Positions 8,249 to 15,584 of a stretch of DNA of 40,723 bases are shown here, piece by piece. Location: contig DXZS01000002.1 of assembly GCA_019419505.1 (NCBI GenBank), positions 1-40,723 of the forward strand. Direction: 5' to 3'. The notes under the pieces were generated by a model, which searched no databases, was not told the DNA's origin, and saw nothing but the letters and a program-made list of their open reading frames with translations. The stretch's first letter is position 1, and the number at the start of each line of letters is the position of its first letter. Both the position numbers and the translations under genes were made by a program. The DNA is from Collinsella sp. GTDB lineage: Bacteria > Actinomycetota > Coriobacteriia > Coriobacteriales > Coriobacteriaceae.

Positions 8249-9973
8249 CTACGAGCGCAGTGTAATTTTATCGCGCAGCGACTTGAGGTCTTCGGTGACG
8301 GTGCGGTCTTCCTGGATCATCTTCTGGACCTTTTTGTAGCTCGTGCTGACGGTCGAGTGGTTGCGGTTGCCAAATTCGGCACCCACCGCCGTGGTCGTCA
8401 TCTCACACATCTCGATGGCCAGATAGATGGCAATGTGGCGTGCTTTGGCGATATTGGCGTTGCGACGCGGGCCGATGAGCTCCTCGTGCGTCACGCCGTA
8501 CTGCTCTTCGATGACGGACTGAACCGTCTGGACGTTGATCTTTTTGGCCGATGTGTCGAAGTACTGGCTGGCGATGGCGTCGATATCGTCAAAGGTGAGC
8601 TCCCCGCCCTCGCGCTCGCGGTCGCCCGCCTCGCCGGCGCAACGCTCGCAAAAGCTCTCGAGCTCGCGGATGTTGGTGCCCGAGACCTCGGCCATGTGTT
8701 TAAAGTGCTCGTCGGTCAGGTGCCCGCCGTCGCCCCCATAGGCCGCCAGCAGCGAGTCGTCGCCTGCCTCGGGAGCGGCGACGATGGTGTTCTCGTAATA
8801 GCGCTGCAAGATCTTGTATTTCATCTCGTAGCTGGGCTCTGCGACCAAGCAGAGCATGCCGGCGTTGAAGCGGCTGGTCAGACGCTCGTCCATGCTCAGG
8901 TCCTTGGGGGCGCGGTCTGCCGCGATGACGACCTTCTTGTTGTTGCGGATGAACTCGTCCATGAGCTGGAAAAAGTAGTCCACGCTCGCGCGCTTGCCGA
9001 TGATGTTTTGGATGTCATCGATGATGAGCACGTCCACGCCGTGGTATGCCTGCATGATGGGAGCGTTGCTCTTCTTTTGGCGGTCGAACTCGGTCATCAG
9101 GTCGTCCAGATATGCCTGGGAGTTGGCATACTTGACCTTGATCTCGGGCGACTTCTCGGCGAGCTCGTTTTTGATGGCAAGCAGCAGGTGCGTCTTGCCC
9201 AGGCCCGATTTGCCGTAGATGAACAGTGATGTGCACATGCCGCGCTCGTCCGCGAGGGCGGCAAACTTGAGTGCCGAGCGATAGGCATGGCTGTTCTCGG
9301 GGCCGTAGACAAAGTTCTCAAAGGTAAATTTTGAGTTCGCGGCGAGCGGGGCTCCATCCGCATTCTGCTCGGCCGGTACGGTCGGTGCTGGCATGGGTGA
9401 AGCGGGGGTCGCAGCTTGCGTGGACTTAGTCGGCGCTCCGCCCTTCATCTGGTTCATCATGCGACGAAAATCATCGGCCGAGAGCGTGTTCTTGATTGCA
9501 ATGCCCGAATCCGCGCCCGCCGCTGCGTCGTGAGCGATAGGCATGTGCGTGACGGGTGCGTTTGTTGGCGTCCCCGCCGCGGTCGGCAACGGTGCCATGG
9601 TTTCACGGGAAACATCGCCGTGCTGGTGCTCGATTGTCGGCACGTCGCCTGCGGAGGCCGGCACCGCCGGGGAAGCAGCGGGAGCCGTGGCGGGCGCCGT
9701 CGCGGCAGCAGATTCGGCCGTTGCGCCTTGCGGTGCCACGATGTCGAGCGCGATCGGTGCAAAGGCGATTTCTTCCAGATAGGCCTCAATGGTCGGCTGA
9801 TGCTTTTTGAGCTGCGCGATGGCAAAGCGCGAGGGGGCCTCGATCGTGAGCGTATCTTCGGTCAGGCTTATGGCGCGCGATTGCCCCAGCATGTTGATGA
9901 GGCGTGCATCTTGGCCGTCGCGCTGGCAAAAGGCGATGGCATCCCCCAGGATGATGCTTGCTTCCTCGTCCAC
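8249..9973 (-). CDS. dnaA: Chromosomal replication initiator DnaA
   Basis: DnaA binds origin boxes and opens the duplex. The 574-residue protein has domain I (1-80), a long Ala/Pro-rich linker (about 82-212), an AAA+ domain with Walker A GKSGLGKT (254-261) and Walker B LIIDDIQ (316-322), and the C-terminal domain IV with a helix-turn-helix (about 485-560). Two features are unusual. The linker is long. The normally near-invariant recognition motif GGRDHTTV reads GNRNHSTV (535-542), so E. coli Asp433 and Thr435 are replaced by Asn and Ser, which may relate to non-canonical boxes nearby. The GTG start at 9973 lies 15 nt after the upstream GHKL gene, suggesting one operon. Confidence 0.96.
   Translation of the reverse strand: MDEEASIILGDAIAFCQRDGQDARLINMLGQSRAISLTEDTLTIEAPSRFAIAQLKKHQPTIEAYLEEIAFAPIALDIVAPQGATAESAAATAPATAPAASPAVPASAGDVPTIEHQHGDVSRETMAPLPTAAGTPTNAPVTHMPIAHDAAAGADSGIAIKNTLSADDFRRMMNQMKGGAPTKSTQAATPASPMPAPTVPAEQNADGAPLAANSKFTFENFVYGPENSHAYRSALKFAALADERGMCTSLFIYGKSGLGKTHLLLAIKNELAEKSPEIKVKYANSQAYLDDLMTEFDRQKKSNAPIMQAYHGVDVLIIDDIQNIIGKRASVDYFFQLMDEFIRNNKKVVIAADRAPKDLSMDERLTSRFNAGMLCLVAEPSYEMKYKILQRYYENTIVAAPEAGDDSLLAAYGGDGGHLTDEHFKHMAEVSGTNIRELESFCERCAGEAGDREREGGELTFDDIDAIASQYFDTSAKKINVQTVQSVIEEQYGVTHEELIGPRRNANIAKARHIAIYLAIEMCEMTTTAVGAEFGNRNHSTVSTSYKKVQKMIQEDRTVTEDLKSLRDKITLRS
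9599..9614. promoter_or_regulatory. parS-like site inside dnaA (14 of 16)
   Basis: GGTTTCACGGGAAACA matches the palindromic parS consensus TGTTTCACGTGAAACA at 14 of 16 positions. It lies in the sequence coding for the dnaA linker (residues around DVSRET). It may be a weak ParB-binding site. Confidence 0.45.
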
Positions 9974-9988
9974 TGTCTCTCCCGTTCT

Positions 9989-11341
9989 TTAGCTCTGAGC
10001 TCGCACGCGAGCGGCGCCGAGTTCGGTCAGATGGTATTTCTGGCCATGCTTGATGACCAAGCCGGCCTGCGCCAAGTCATTGAGCGTGCGTGACCAAGTA
10101 GGGGCCGAGTTTCCAAACGCCCTCGCCAGATCGGTTGCACCGCACGCTTGATTTTGCGCCAGATAGCCCAGTGCCGCTTTGCCGCGATCGCTTACGAACA
10201 CGTCCGGCTGTGGCTGCGCATACTGATTTGCTGCATTAGGATACATCATTTGAGCTGCTGGTTGTTGAGAACTCTGCATCGGCGGCATTTGCTGTTGAAA
10301 ACTTTGAGGCCACTGTTGGTAAGGCTGCGGAGGCATCTGCTGGGCCCAGGGGTTGTACTGCTGCTGCGGCATCTGCTGGTACGGCTGCTGATATCCCTGC
10401 TGGTACTGCTGCGGGAACTGCTGACCATACCCCAGTGGCGGCATCTGCTGATATGGATATCCCTGTTGGTACGGCTGATAGCCCATTTGCTGGCCACCCG
10501 GTGCCCCCGTCGCCTGCTGCATTGCTGCTGCACCCTGATCCGCCAGCGGCATGGCCTCTGGCGCGTTTGGCGGCATCGACATCGATGCCGCCTGGGGCTC
10601 TTGTGTAGGAAGCATTCCGGGCTGCTGCATCTGTCCCACGGGGGGCTGCATCTGTTGCGTTGCCATGGGCTGCTGCGCAAAAGCTCCCGGCAGGGGATAT
10701 GTGGGCTGCTCCGTCTCGGGCCGCACGGCAGCACCGCGCCCGCCGGCACGCTCTATTTCCTGCACGCGTTTAGGGTCCAGGCTTACCGTAACCACGGTGC
10801 CGTTGCCCATGTTGTCCTCGATGGACACGGCCCCGCCGGCGTTTTCCAAATATTCCTGCACCATGGGAAACCCTGCTCCGGTTCCACGGATATAGCGCTT
10901 CATCTTGCTGTTTGCGCTGGTAACGCCAAAGTCGAAAGCACGCTCCTTGTCGTCGATGCCGGGTCCTTGATCAGCAAAGCGGATGGTGTCTCCGCCGTCC
11001 AGAATCGAGATGATGGGCTCGGCAAAGTGCGCGTGGATAAAGTTTTCGACAATCTCGCGGATGACCATGAGCGAGATATGGCCACCTTGTTCTTTCATGC
11101 ACTGGTAGACGGTGTTGGTCGTCTCTTCCAAATACGTGCGGACATCTTGCGGATCAATGACGATCACACGCGGTGTCGACAGCATGTCGTCATAGACGGC
11201 GATGCGCGCGGCGTACATGGCTTTTGGCGCCTGCGTGGTCGTCTGCTCGCCTTCCTCACGCTCTTCGCGCACGCCGGTGATGTGCTCGTTGTCGGGTGCC
11301 GGGTCTCCGGAATCGACCATGGTGTAAAAGTCGTCAGACAT
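9989..11341 (-). CDS. GHKL ATPase with Gln-rich linker and winged helix, upstream of dnaA
   Basis: The 450-residue protein has a histidine-kinase-like ATPase fold: N-box REIVENFIHAHF (95-106), G1 box ADQGPGID (123-130), G2-like GTGAGFPM (153-160), and a closing GNGTVVTVSL (179-188). There is no phosphoacceptor His-kinase dimerisation domain and no membrane segment. Residues ~211-377 are low-complexity, rich in Gln, Pro, Met and Tyr, with repeated YQQ/PYQQ motifs. Residues ~381-450 look like a winged helix (GATDLARAF, WSRTLNDLAQAGLV, YHLTELG). It is 15 nt upstream of dnaA in the same direction, and DnaA-box-like 13-mers lie upstream of and inside it. I do not recognise a named function; a role in controlling dnaA or the origin is inferred from position and domains. 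Confidence 0.85.
   Translation of the reverse strand: MSDDFYTMVDSGDPAPDNEHITGVREEREEGEQTTTQAPKAMYAARIAVYDDMLSTPRVIVIDPQDVRTYLEETTNTVYQCMKEQGGHISLMVIREIVENFIHAHFAEPIISILDGGDTIRFADQGPGIDDKERAFDFGVTSANSKMKRYIRGTGAGFPMVQEYLENAGGAVSIEDNMGNGTVVTVSLDPKRVQEIERAGGRGAAVRPETEQPTYPLPGAFAQQPMATQQMQPPVGQMQQPGMLPTQEPQAASMSMPPNAPEAMPLADQGAAAMQQATGAPGGQQMGYQPYQQGYPYQQMPPLGYGQQFPQQYQQGYQQPYQQMPQQQYNPWAQQMPPQPYQQWPQSFQQQMPPMQSSQQPAAQMMYPNAANQYAQPQPDVFVSDRGKAALGYLAQNQACGATDLARAFGNSAPTWSRTLNDLAQAGLVIKHGQKYHLTELGAARVRAQS
10291..10303 (+). promoter_or_regulatory. Putative DnaA box inside the GHKL gene (12 of 13)
   Basis: GCTGTTGAAAACT differs from the repeated 13-mer CCTGTTGAAAACT only at the first base. It falls in the region coding for the Gln-rich linker (SFQQQM). 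A related TGTTGAGAA lies at 10263-10271. Confidence 0.45.
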
Positions 11342-11423
11342 GCCGCTCGCAATCTTTCAAAAGGTTTCGAACAAATAGTAGCTCACCGTGCAATGTTTCT
11401 CATCTTTCGACAACTTTTCAAAA

Positions 11424-11436
11424 CCTGTTGAAAACT
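11424..11436 (+). promoter_or_regulatory. Putative DnaA box (13-mer copy 2)
   Basis: Exact CCTGTTGAAAACT, in the same orientation as the copy at 11477-11489 and opposite to that at 8223-8235. Confidence 0.65.
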
Positions 11437-11476
11437 TTGGAAAACGGACGAAAAGCTCTCAACATTGCCAACATGA

Positions 11477-11489
11477 CCTGTTGAAAACT
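11477..11489 (+). promoter_or_regulatory. Putative DnaA box (13-mer copy 3)
   Basis: Exact CCTGTTGAAAACT, spaced 53 nt from the previous copy, start to start (about five helical turns). Confidence 0.65.
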
Positions 11490-11584
11490 CGATGAAATAT
11501 CGTGAAAAGTTGCCATGCACCGCTAAATCGAGCTCGGCTTATGGGGGAACCGTGTGAACTGCGCAACCTTTTACCTTTGATTTC

Positions 11585-11614
11585 TTGACATTTGAACATT
11601 GATTTCCCTACAAT
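11585..11614 (+). promoter_or_regulatory. Promoter of the rpmH operon
   Basis: TTGACA (11585-11590) and TACAAT (11609-11614) are separated by 18 nt, a near-consensus housekeeping promoter. The first gene, rpmH, starts 72 nt downstream. The leader holds a GC-rich stretch (GTCCGC...GCGGAC) able to form a small hairpin. Confidence 0.8.
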
Positions 11615-11686
11615 CTTCAAGCTCACGTGTCTATATCTGCGTCCGCGCCCCCGCGGACACTCGAAATGCAGCAGGAGGAACTTAAG

Positions 11687-11821
11687 ATGAAGCGTACGTA
11701 TCAGCCTAATAAGCGTAAGCGTGCCAAGACCCATGGCTTCCGTGCCCGTATGGCCACTAAGGGTGGTCGTGCCGTGCTCGCCCGTCGTCGCGCCAAGGGC
11801 CGCAAGCGTCTCACTGTCTAG
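11687..11821 (+). CDS. rpmH: 50S ribosomal protein L34
   Basis: This 44-residue basic protein begins MKRTYQPNKRKRAK and ends GRKRLTV, the typical L34 pattern. The ATG at 11687 is preceded by AGGAGG at 11673-11678; upstream in-frame codons are not needed. It starts the rpmH-rnpA-yidD-yidC gene string found next to bacterial origins. Confidence 0.98.
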   Translation: MKRTYQPNKRKRAKTHGFRARMATKGGRAVLARRRAKGRKRLTV

Positions 11822-11841
11822 CAGCGATACACACATCTCGC

Positions 11842-12180
11842 ATGAAGACTATTAAGTCTCGGCAAGATTTCGAGCATGTGTTCAGTCAGGGGCGTCGTTT
11901 CAATCACCCTCTGATTCGAATGACCATATGTGAATCGGTTGGCGAAGGCGACTCCGGAAGGGTCGCCTTCGTTGGTGCTAAACGGCTCGGTTGTGCTGTC
12001 GTGCGCAACCGATCTAAGCGTGTGATGCGCGAGGCCGCCCGCAGCTGCGGATTTCCCGTTGCGGGTTATGACATCATCTTGTTTGCAACTCCCAAGACGA
12101 GGGTTTCCTCGCCGCAGGAGATGGACAAGGCGTTGCGTTCGCTTATGAAGCGCGCCGGCGTTGCCGGGGAGGAGCGATGA
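11842..12180 (+). CDS. rnpA: Ribonuclease P protein component
   Basis: RnpA is the protein cofactor of RNase P, which trims tRNA 5' leaders. The 112-residue sequence has the family pattern: an N-terminal RQDFEHVFSQGRRF and the RNR-type motif VRNRSKRVMREA. It lies 20 nt after rpmH, and its TGA stop overlaps the ATG of yidD (GATGAGC), implying coupled translation. Confidence 0.97.
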   Translation: MKTIKSRQDFEHVFSQGRRFNHPLIRMTICESVGEGDSGRVAFVGAKRLGCAVVRNRSKRVMREAARSCGFPVAGYDIILFATPKTRVSSPQEMDKALRSLMKRAGVAGEER

Positions 12181-12401
12181 GCAATCACGTTTTGCGACGT
12201 GTTGCCATCGCTCCTATTCGCATATATCAACAGGTTATTTCGCCCTTATTGCCTGACGCCTGCATTTATTACCCAACGTGCTCGCAATACGCCATCCAGG
12301 CGATTGAGAAGCACGGTGTTTTGAGAGGCTGCTGGCTTGCCGTGAGGCGCATCGCTCGCTGCAATCCCCTGCACGTCGGCGGTTATGACCCTGTGCCCTA
12401 G
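12177..12401 (+). CDS. yidD: Membrane protein insertion efficiency factor YidD
   Basis: The 74-residue product carries the YidD hallmark region PTCSQYAIQAIEKHG followed by the conserved RRIARCNPLHVGGYDPVP. The family is a small amphipathic membrane-associated protein that helps YidC. It overlaps rnpA by 4 nt and precedes yidC by 29 nt. Confidence 0.97.
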   Translation: MSNHVLRRVAIAPIRIYQQVISPLLPDACIYYPTCSQYAIQAIEKHGVLRGCWLAVRRIARCNPLHVGGYDPVP

Positions 12402-12430
12402 CGGGCACTCGCTATCGGAGGAAAACTTAC

Positions 12431-13201
12431 ATGTGGGATTGGATCGTTAACATCCTTTTCGAGCTGCTCAAGCTCATCCAGACCTTTGCGGTCGACTGGG
12501 GCCTGTCCATCATCATCCTGGTGGTCATCATCCGTCTGCTGCTGACGCCGCTTATGCTCAAGTCGACCAAGTCGACGGCTCGCATGCAGGTGCTGCAGCC
12601 CAAGATGCTCGAGATCCAGGAGCGCTATGCCGACGATCCCCAGCGTCAGGCCGAGGAGATGCAGAAGTTCTACAGCGAGAACAAGTTCAACCCCATGGCT
12701 GGCTGTCTGCCGCTGCTGATTCAGATGCCTATCCTGTTCGCCCTGTTTACATTGCTGCGCAACCTGCCGCAGTACTTTAACAACGGCACGTTCTCGTTCT
12801 TCAACATCCTGCCCGACCTGACCACCACGCCGAGCGCTTCCTTTGCCGATGGCTTTATGGTTGCACTGCCTGCGCTGGTTTGCCTGATCCTGTTTGCCGT
12901 CCTGACCCTGATTCCGCAGCTCTATATGTCGCGCAACCAGACCGGCCAGCAGGCTCAGAGCATGCGTATGATGGCCGTTGTCATGACGGTCATGATGCTT
13001 TGGATGGGCTGGAGCCTTCCCGTTGGTGTTCTGCTGTACTACGACGTCTCGTCTGCTTGGCAGGTTATCCAGCAGATTTTTGTGACGCAGAAGGTCATCG
13101 ACAAGGCGAAGGCCGATGAGGAGGAGCGTCTTAAGAACGCTCCGCTGCAGGTTGAGGTCACTCGTCGCGAGAAGAAGCCGCGCCCGCACAAGAAGAAGTA
13201 G
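12431..13201 (+). CDS. yidC: Membrane protein insertase YidC
   Basis: YidC/OxaI inserts proteins into the cytoplasmic membrane. The 256-residue form lacks the large periplasmic domain and also the lipobox of Bacillus SpoIIIJ; it starts MWDWIVNILFELL. The conserved groove Arg is in IIRLLLTPLMLKS (about residue 36). Membrane segments lie near 22-43, 95-110, 140-160 and 178-205, and the tail is strongly basic (RREKKPRPHKKK), as usual for ribosome contact. It is followed by khpB. Confidence 0.96.
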   Translation: MWDWIVNILFELLKLIQTFAVDWGLSIIILVVIIRLLLTPLMLKSTKSTARMQVLQPKMLEIQERYADDPQRQAEEMQKFYSENKFNPMAGCLPLLIQMPILFALFTLLRNLPQYFNNGTFSFFNILPDLTTTPSASFADGFMVALPALVCLILFAVLTLIPQLYMSRNQTGQQAQSMRMMAVVMTVMMLWMGWSLPVGVLLYYDVSSAWQVIQQIFVTQKVIDKAKADEEERLKNAPLQVEVTRREKKPRPHKKK

Positions 13202-13218
13202 TGGGATATCAATCTTAT

Positions 13219-13230
13219 TTAGGTACCTAA
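13219..13230. repeat. 12-bp palindrome TTAGGTACCTAA, copy 1
   Basis: A perfect palindrome just upstream of khpB, repeated exactly (with the next base C) at 16723-16734. Function unknown; it may be an operator or a boundary sequence. Confidence 0.5.
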
Positions 13231-13245
13231 CTTTTGGAGTACGTT

Positions 13246-13815
13246 ATGTCTGAAGAGATCATCGAGGATATGCTTGAGGAGGTTGCCCCGCAGGTCGCGG
13301 GCGATTATCCCGAGATTGCACAGCGCTACAAGGCTGGTGAAGAGCTGACCGATGAGGAGCTCGACACCATTGCCGATGTTGCTATTTCCATCCTGCGTTC
13401 CATCCTTTCGCACTTCGATGCCGCCAACTCTCCTATCGATGAGTATGAGGGCGACGAAGGTGAGCTGATTTTGGATGTAACGGCTCCCGACCTTGCTGTT
13501 CTCATTGGCCGTCATGGTCGCACCCTTGATGCCCTTCAGGTTATGTTCTCTTTGCTGGTGAGCCGCAAACTTGGCTTTAGGTATCCGGTTGTAGTGGACG
13601 TCGAGGGATACAAGAGCCGCCGTCAGGACAAGGTTGCCTCCATGGCTCAGTCTGCTGCCGAGCGTGCCATTCGCACTCAAAAGAGTGTTTCGCTTCCGCC
13701 CATGAATGCCTACGAGCGTCGACTGGTTCACATTGCACTTCGTGGCAATGATGCCGTCGATACTCATTCTGAGGGTTCTGACCCTGATCGCCATGTGGTG
13801 ATTGTTGCTCGATAA
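13246..13815 (+). CDS. khpB: RNA-binding protein KhpB/Jag (KH and R3H domains)
   Basis: The 189-residue protein has an acidic N-terminus, a type II KH domain around residues 80-135 (LAVLIGRHGRTLDALQ, the GxxG-type loop) and an R3H domain near the C-terminus (MNAYERRLVHIAL, with ER..VH). This is the KhpB/Jag family of small-RNA and mRNA binding proteins commonly encoded after yidC. No Jag-N domain is visible. The ATG at 13246 has GGAG upstream; a TTG at 13234 would overlap that site. A strong terminator follows. Confidence 0.94.
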   Translation: MSEEIIEDMLEEVAPQVAGDYPEIAQRYKAGEELTDEELDTIADVAISILRSILSHFDAANSPIDEYEGDEGELILDVTAPDLAVLIGRHGRTLDALQVMFSLLVSRKLGFRYPVVVDVEGYKSRRQDKVASMAQSAAERAIRTQKSVSLPPMNAYERRLVHIALRGNDAVDTHSEGSDPDRHVVIVAR

Positions 13816-13833
13816 TCTACTCGAGTTTATGCT

Positions 13834-13865
13834 AAGGGGACGTGGTTTCCACGTCCCCTTTTTTT
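13834..13865 (+). terminator. Terminator of the rpmH-khpB operon
   Basis: The 12-bp stem AAGGGGACGTGG (13834-13845) pairs with 13849-13860 around TTT and is followed by a T-run. It isolates rsmG from the upstream operon. Confidence 0.93.
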
Positions 13866-13911
13866 GTCAAAAGTTCTCGATACGCTGATTTTTGTCAGAA
13901 AGGAGCTTTCG

Positions 13912-14649
13912 TTGTTAGTACTTACTGATCAGCAAGCTGACGAGATGTTGAGTCGTCTAGCTTTCTATTGCAAAGAGTATTCCTTGAGCGTAACTGATGT
14001 TGAGCTGAGGAAATGTATTCAGCATTTGGATTTGGTTCTAGAAACAAATAAGACAACCAATCTCACCCGTATTCTTAACGTAGAAGATGCTGCAGTACTT
14101 CATATCCTCGACTCACTTGTTTTGCTCCCCTATATCAACAAGGCTCCTGAGGGAGCTTTGCTCGATATGGGAACAGGTGCGGGCTTCCCTGGTATTCCAT
14201 TAACAATAACCACGCATCGTAAAGCTACTTATATTGACTCTGTTGGCAAGAAGGTTGATGCGGTAAATTCCTTTGTCCATGCTCTTGGATTGAAACATGC
14301 CCATGCGGTTCATGATCGTCTTGAAGAATATGCTCGGAGCCATAAGAAGCAGTTCTCTGTTGTAACCGCCCGCGCACTGGCCCCTCTACCGATTCTTGTT
14401 GAGTATGCGGCTCCGTATCTGAAGGATGGAGGGCTATTTGTTATAACCAAGGGCAATCCTTCGGATGAGGAGCTTGCTTCCGGCATGTCAGCAGCTAAGA
14501 TTTGCGGCTTCACTTTGCTTCTGAATGACACAATTGATTTGCCTGAAGGCTTGGGTCACAGGGAGTTCATTGTTCTTAAGAAGAGTCATCCAGCATCCGT
14601 TTCATTGCCTCGTGCAAATGGCGTGGCAAAGAAGAATCCGCTTGCCTAG
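13912..14649 (+). CDS. rsmG: 16S rRNA (guanine-527-N7)-methyltransferase RsmG
   Basis: RsmG (GidB) methylates G527 of 16S rRNA using SAM. The protein contains the SAM-binding motif LLDMGTGAGFPGIPL and the typical VTARALAPLPILVEYA segment. I choose the TTG at 13912 (245 residues) because AAGGAG lies 7-8 nt before it; a longer reading from 13864 would start in the terminator T-run. Base composition is clearly lower in GC than the rpmH-khpB block, with many A/T-ending codons. It precedes three parS sites and parAB, the standard order. Confidence 0.93.
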   Translation: MLVLTDQQADEMLSRLAFYCKEYSLSVTDVELRKCIQHLDLVLETNKTTNLTRILNVEDAAVLHILDSLVLLPYINKAPEGALLDMGTGAGFPGIPLTITTHRKATYIDSVGKKVDAVNSFVHALGLKHAHAVHDRLEEYARSHKKQFSVVTARALAPLPILVEYAAPYLKDGGLFVITKGNPSDEELASGMSAAKICGFTLLLNDTIDLPEGLGHREFIVLKKSHPASVSLPRANGVAKKNPLA

Positions 14650-14650
14650 A

Positions 14651-14666
14651 TGTTTCACGTGAAACA
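14651..14666. promoter_or_regulatory. parS site 1
   Basis: Perfect 16-bp palindrome TGTTTCACGTGAAACA, identical to the bacterial parS consensus. It begins one base after the rsmG stop. Confidence 0.97.
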
Positions 14667-14689
14667 TAATGGATACTAACAACTTGCAG

Positions 14690-14705
14690 TGTTTCACGTG
14701 AAACA
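14690..14705. promoter_or_regulatory. parS site 2
   Basis: Perfect parS palindrome, 39 nt after site 1 and 39 nt before site 3 (start to start). Confidence 0.97.
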
Positions 14706-14728
14706 TGGCGGTTGATATCGATTCGGAA

Positions 14729-14744
14729 TGTTTCACGTGAAACA
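14729..14744. promoter_or_regulatory. parS site 3
   Basis: Perfect parS palindrome, 40 nt before the parA start codon. The equal 39-nt spacing of the three sites may help ParB assembly. Confidence 0.97.
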
Positions 14745-14783
14745 TCCTCCGTTTGACAGCTTTAATACACACCAGGAGGGACC

Positions 14784-15584
14784 GTGGGATTTCGCGACGT
14801 TAAGCGTTCAAAGAGCGCAAAAGACACGCGTATCATTGCAATCATCAATCAAAAAGGCGGCGTCGGTAAGTCAACGACGGCTGTAAACCTTGCAGCAGCA
14901 CTGGGTGAGCAGGGTCGTAAGACACTGATTGTCGATTTTGATCCGCAGGGAAACAGCACCAGTGGATTCGGAATTGAAAAAGAAGACCTTGATCACTGCA
15001 TCTATGATGCATTGTTGAATGATGTGCCGGCAGAATCACTTGTTCTTGATACAAATTGCAAAAAGGTATTCGTAATTCCAGCTACAATTCAGCTTGCAGG
15101 CGCCGAAATTGAGCTCGTAAGCGCAATTGCACGTGAAACCCGCCTCAAAGATTTGCTTGAGCCGATTCAGGACGAGTTCGATTTTATTTTCATTGACTGT
15201 CCTCCTTCGCTCGGCCTGCTTACTATCAACGCTTTGACCGCAGCAGACAGCGTTTTGATTCCGATCCAGTGCGAATATTACGCACTCGAGGGCGTTACGA
15301 AGCTGCTTGAGTCAATGAAGATGGTCAAATCAAGGCTGAACAAGGGCTTAGACACCTATGGTGTGCTTATGACCATGTATGACTCGCGTACTTCACTATC
15401 GAATCAGGTTGTTGAGGAGGTTCAATCGTACTTTGGTGATAAGACGTTTAAGACGCTAATCCCCCGTACGGTTAAAATCTCCGAAGCTCCGTCTTTTGGA
15501 GAACCGGTAATTACCTATGCACCTCAAAATAAGGGTGCAAAAGCATATATGAACCTTGCAAAAGAGGTGATCAAGCGTGCCTAG
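14784..15584 (+). CDS. parA: Chromosome partitioning ATPase ParA (Soj)
   Basis: ParA ATPases move ParB-parS complexes and segregate origins. The 266-residue protein has the deviant Walker A motif KGGVGKST near residue 30, DFDPQGNST, and DCPPSLGLLTINAL, all typical of chromosomal Soj/ParA. There is no N-terminal HTH, which also fits chromosomal ParA. GTG start at 14784 with AGGAGG just before it. It overlaps parB by 8 nt. Confidence 0.96.
   Translation: MGFRDVKRSKSAKDTRIIAIINQKGGVGKSTTAVNLAAALGEQGRKTLIVDFDPQGNSTSGFGIEKEDLDHCIYDALLNDVPAESLVLDTNCKKVFVIPATIQLAGAEIELVSAIARETRLKDLLEPIQDEFDFIFIDCPPSLGLLTINALTAADSVLIPIQCEYYALEGVTKLLESMKMVKSRLNKGLDTYGVLMTMYDSRTSLSNQVVEEVQSYFGDKTFKTLIPRTVKISEAPSFGEPVITYAPQNKGAKAYMNLAKEVIKRA

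Larger units (their letters stand above)
11342..11584. other. Putative origin segment between the GHKL gene and rpmH
   Basis: The gap between the divergent GHKL-dnaA genes and rpmH carries two exact copies of the 13-mer CCTGTTGAAAACT plus several partial forms (for example CAACTTTTCAAAACC at 11411-11425). It is AT-richer than coding sequence and marks the point where gene direction switches. I read it as the box-rich part of oriC and probably the regulatory region for the GHKL-dnaA operon. I could not pick a convincing minus-strand promoter. Confidence 0.65.

Noticed and set aside
13864..13911. Earlier start of rsmG at 13864
   Set aside because: It lies in the T-run of the upstream terminator; a good AAGGAG precedes the TTG at 13912.
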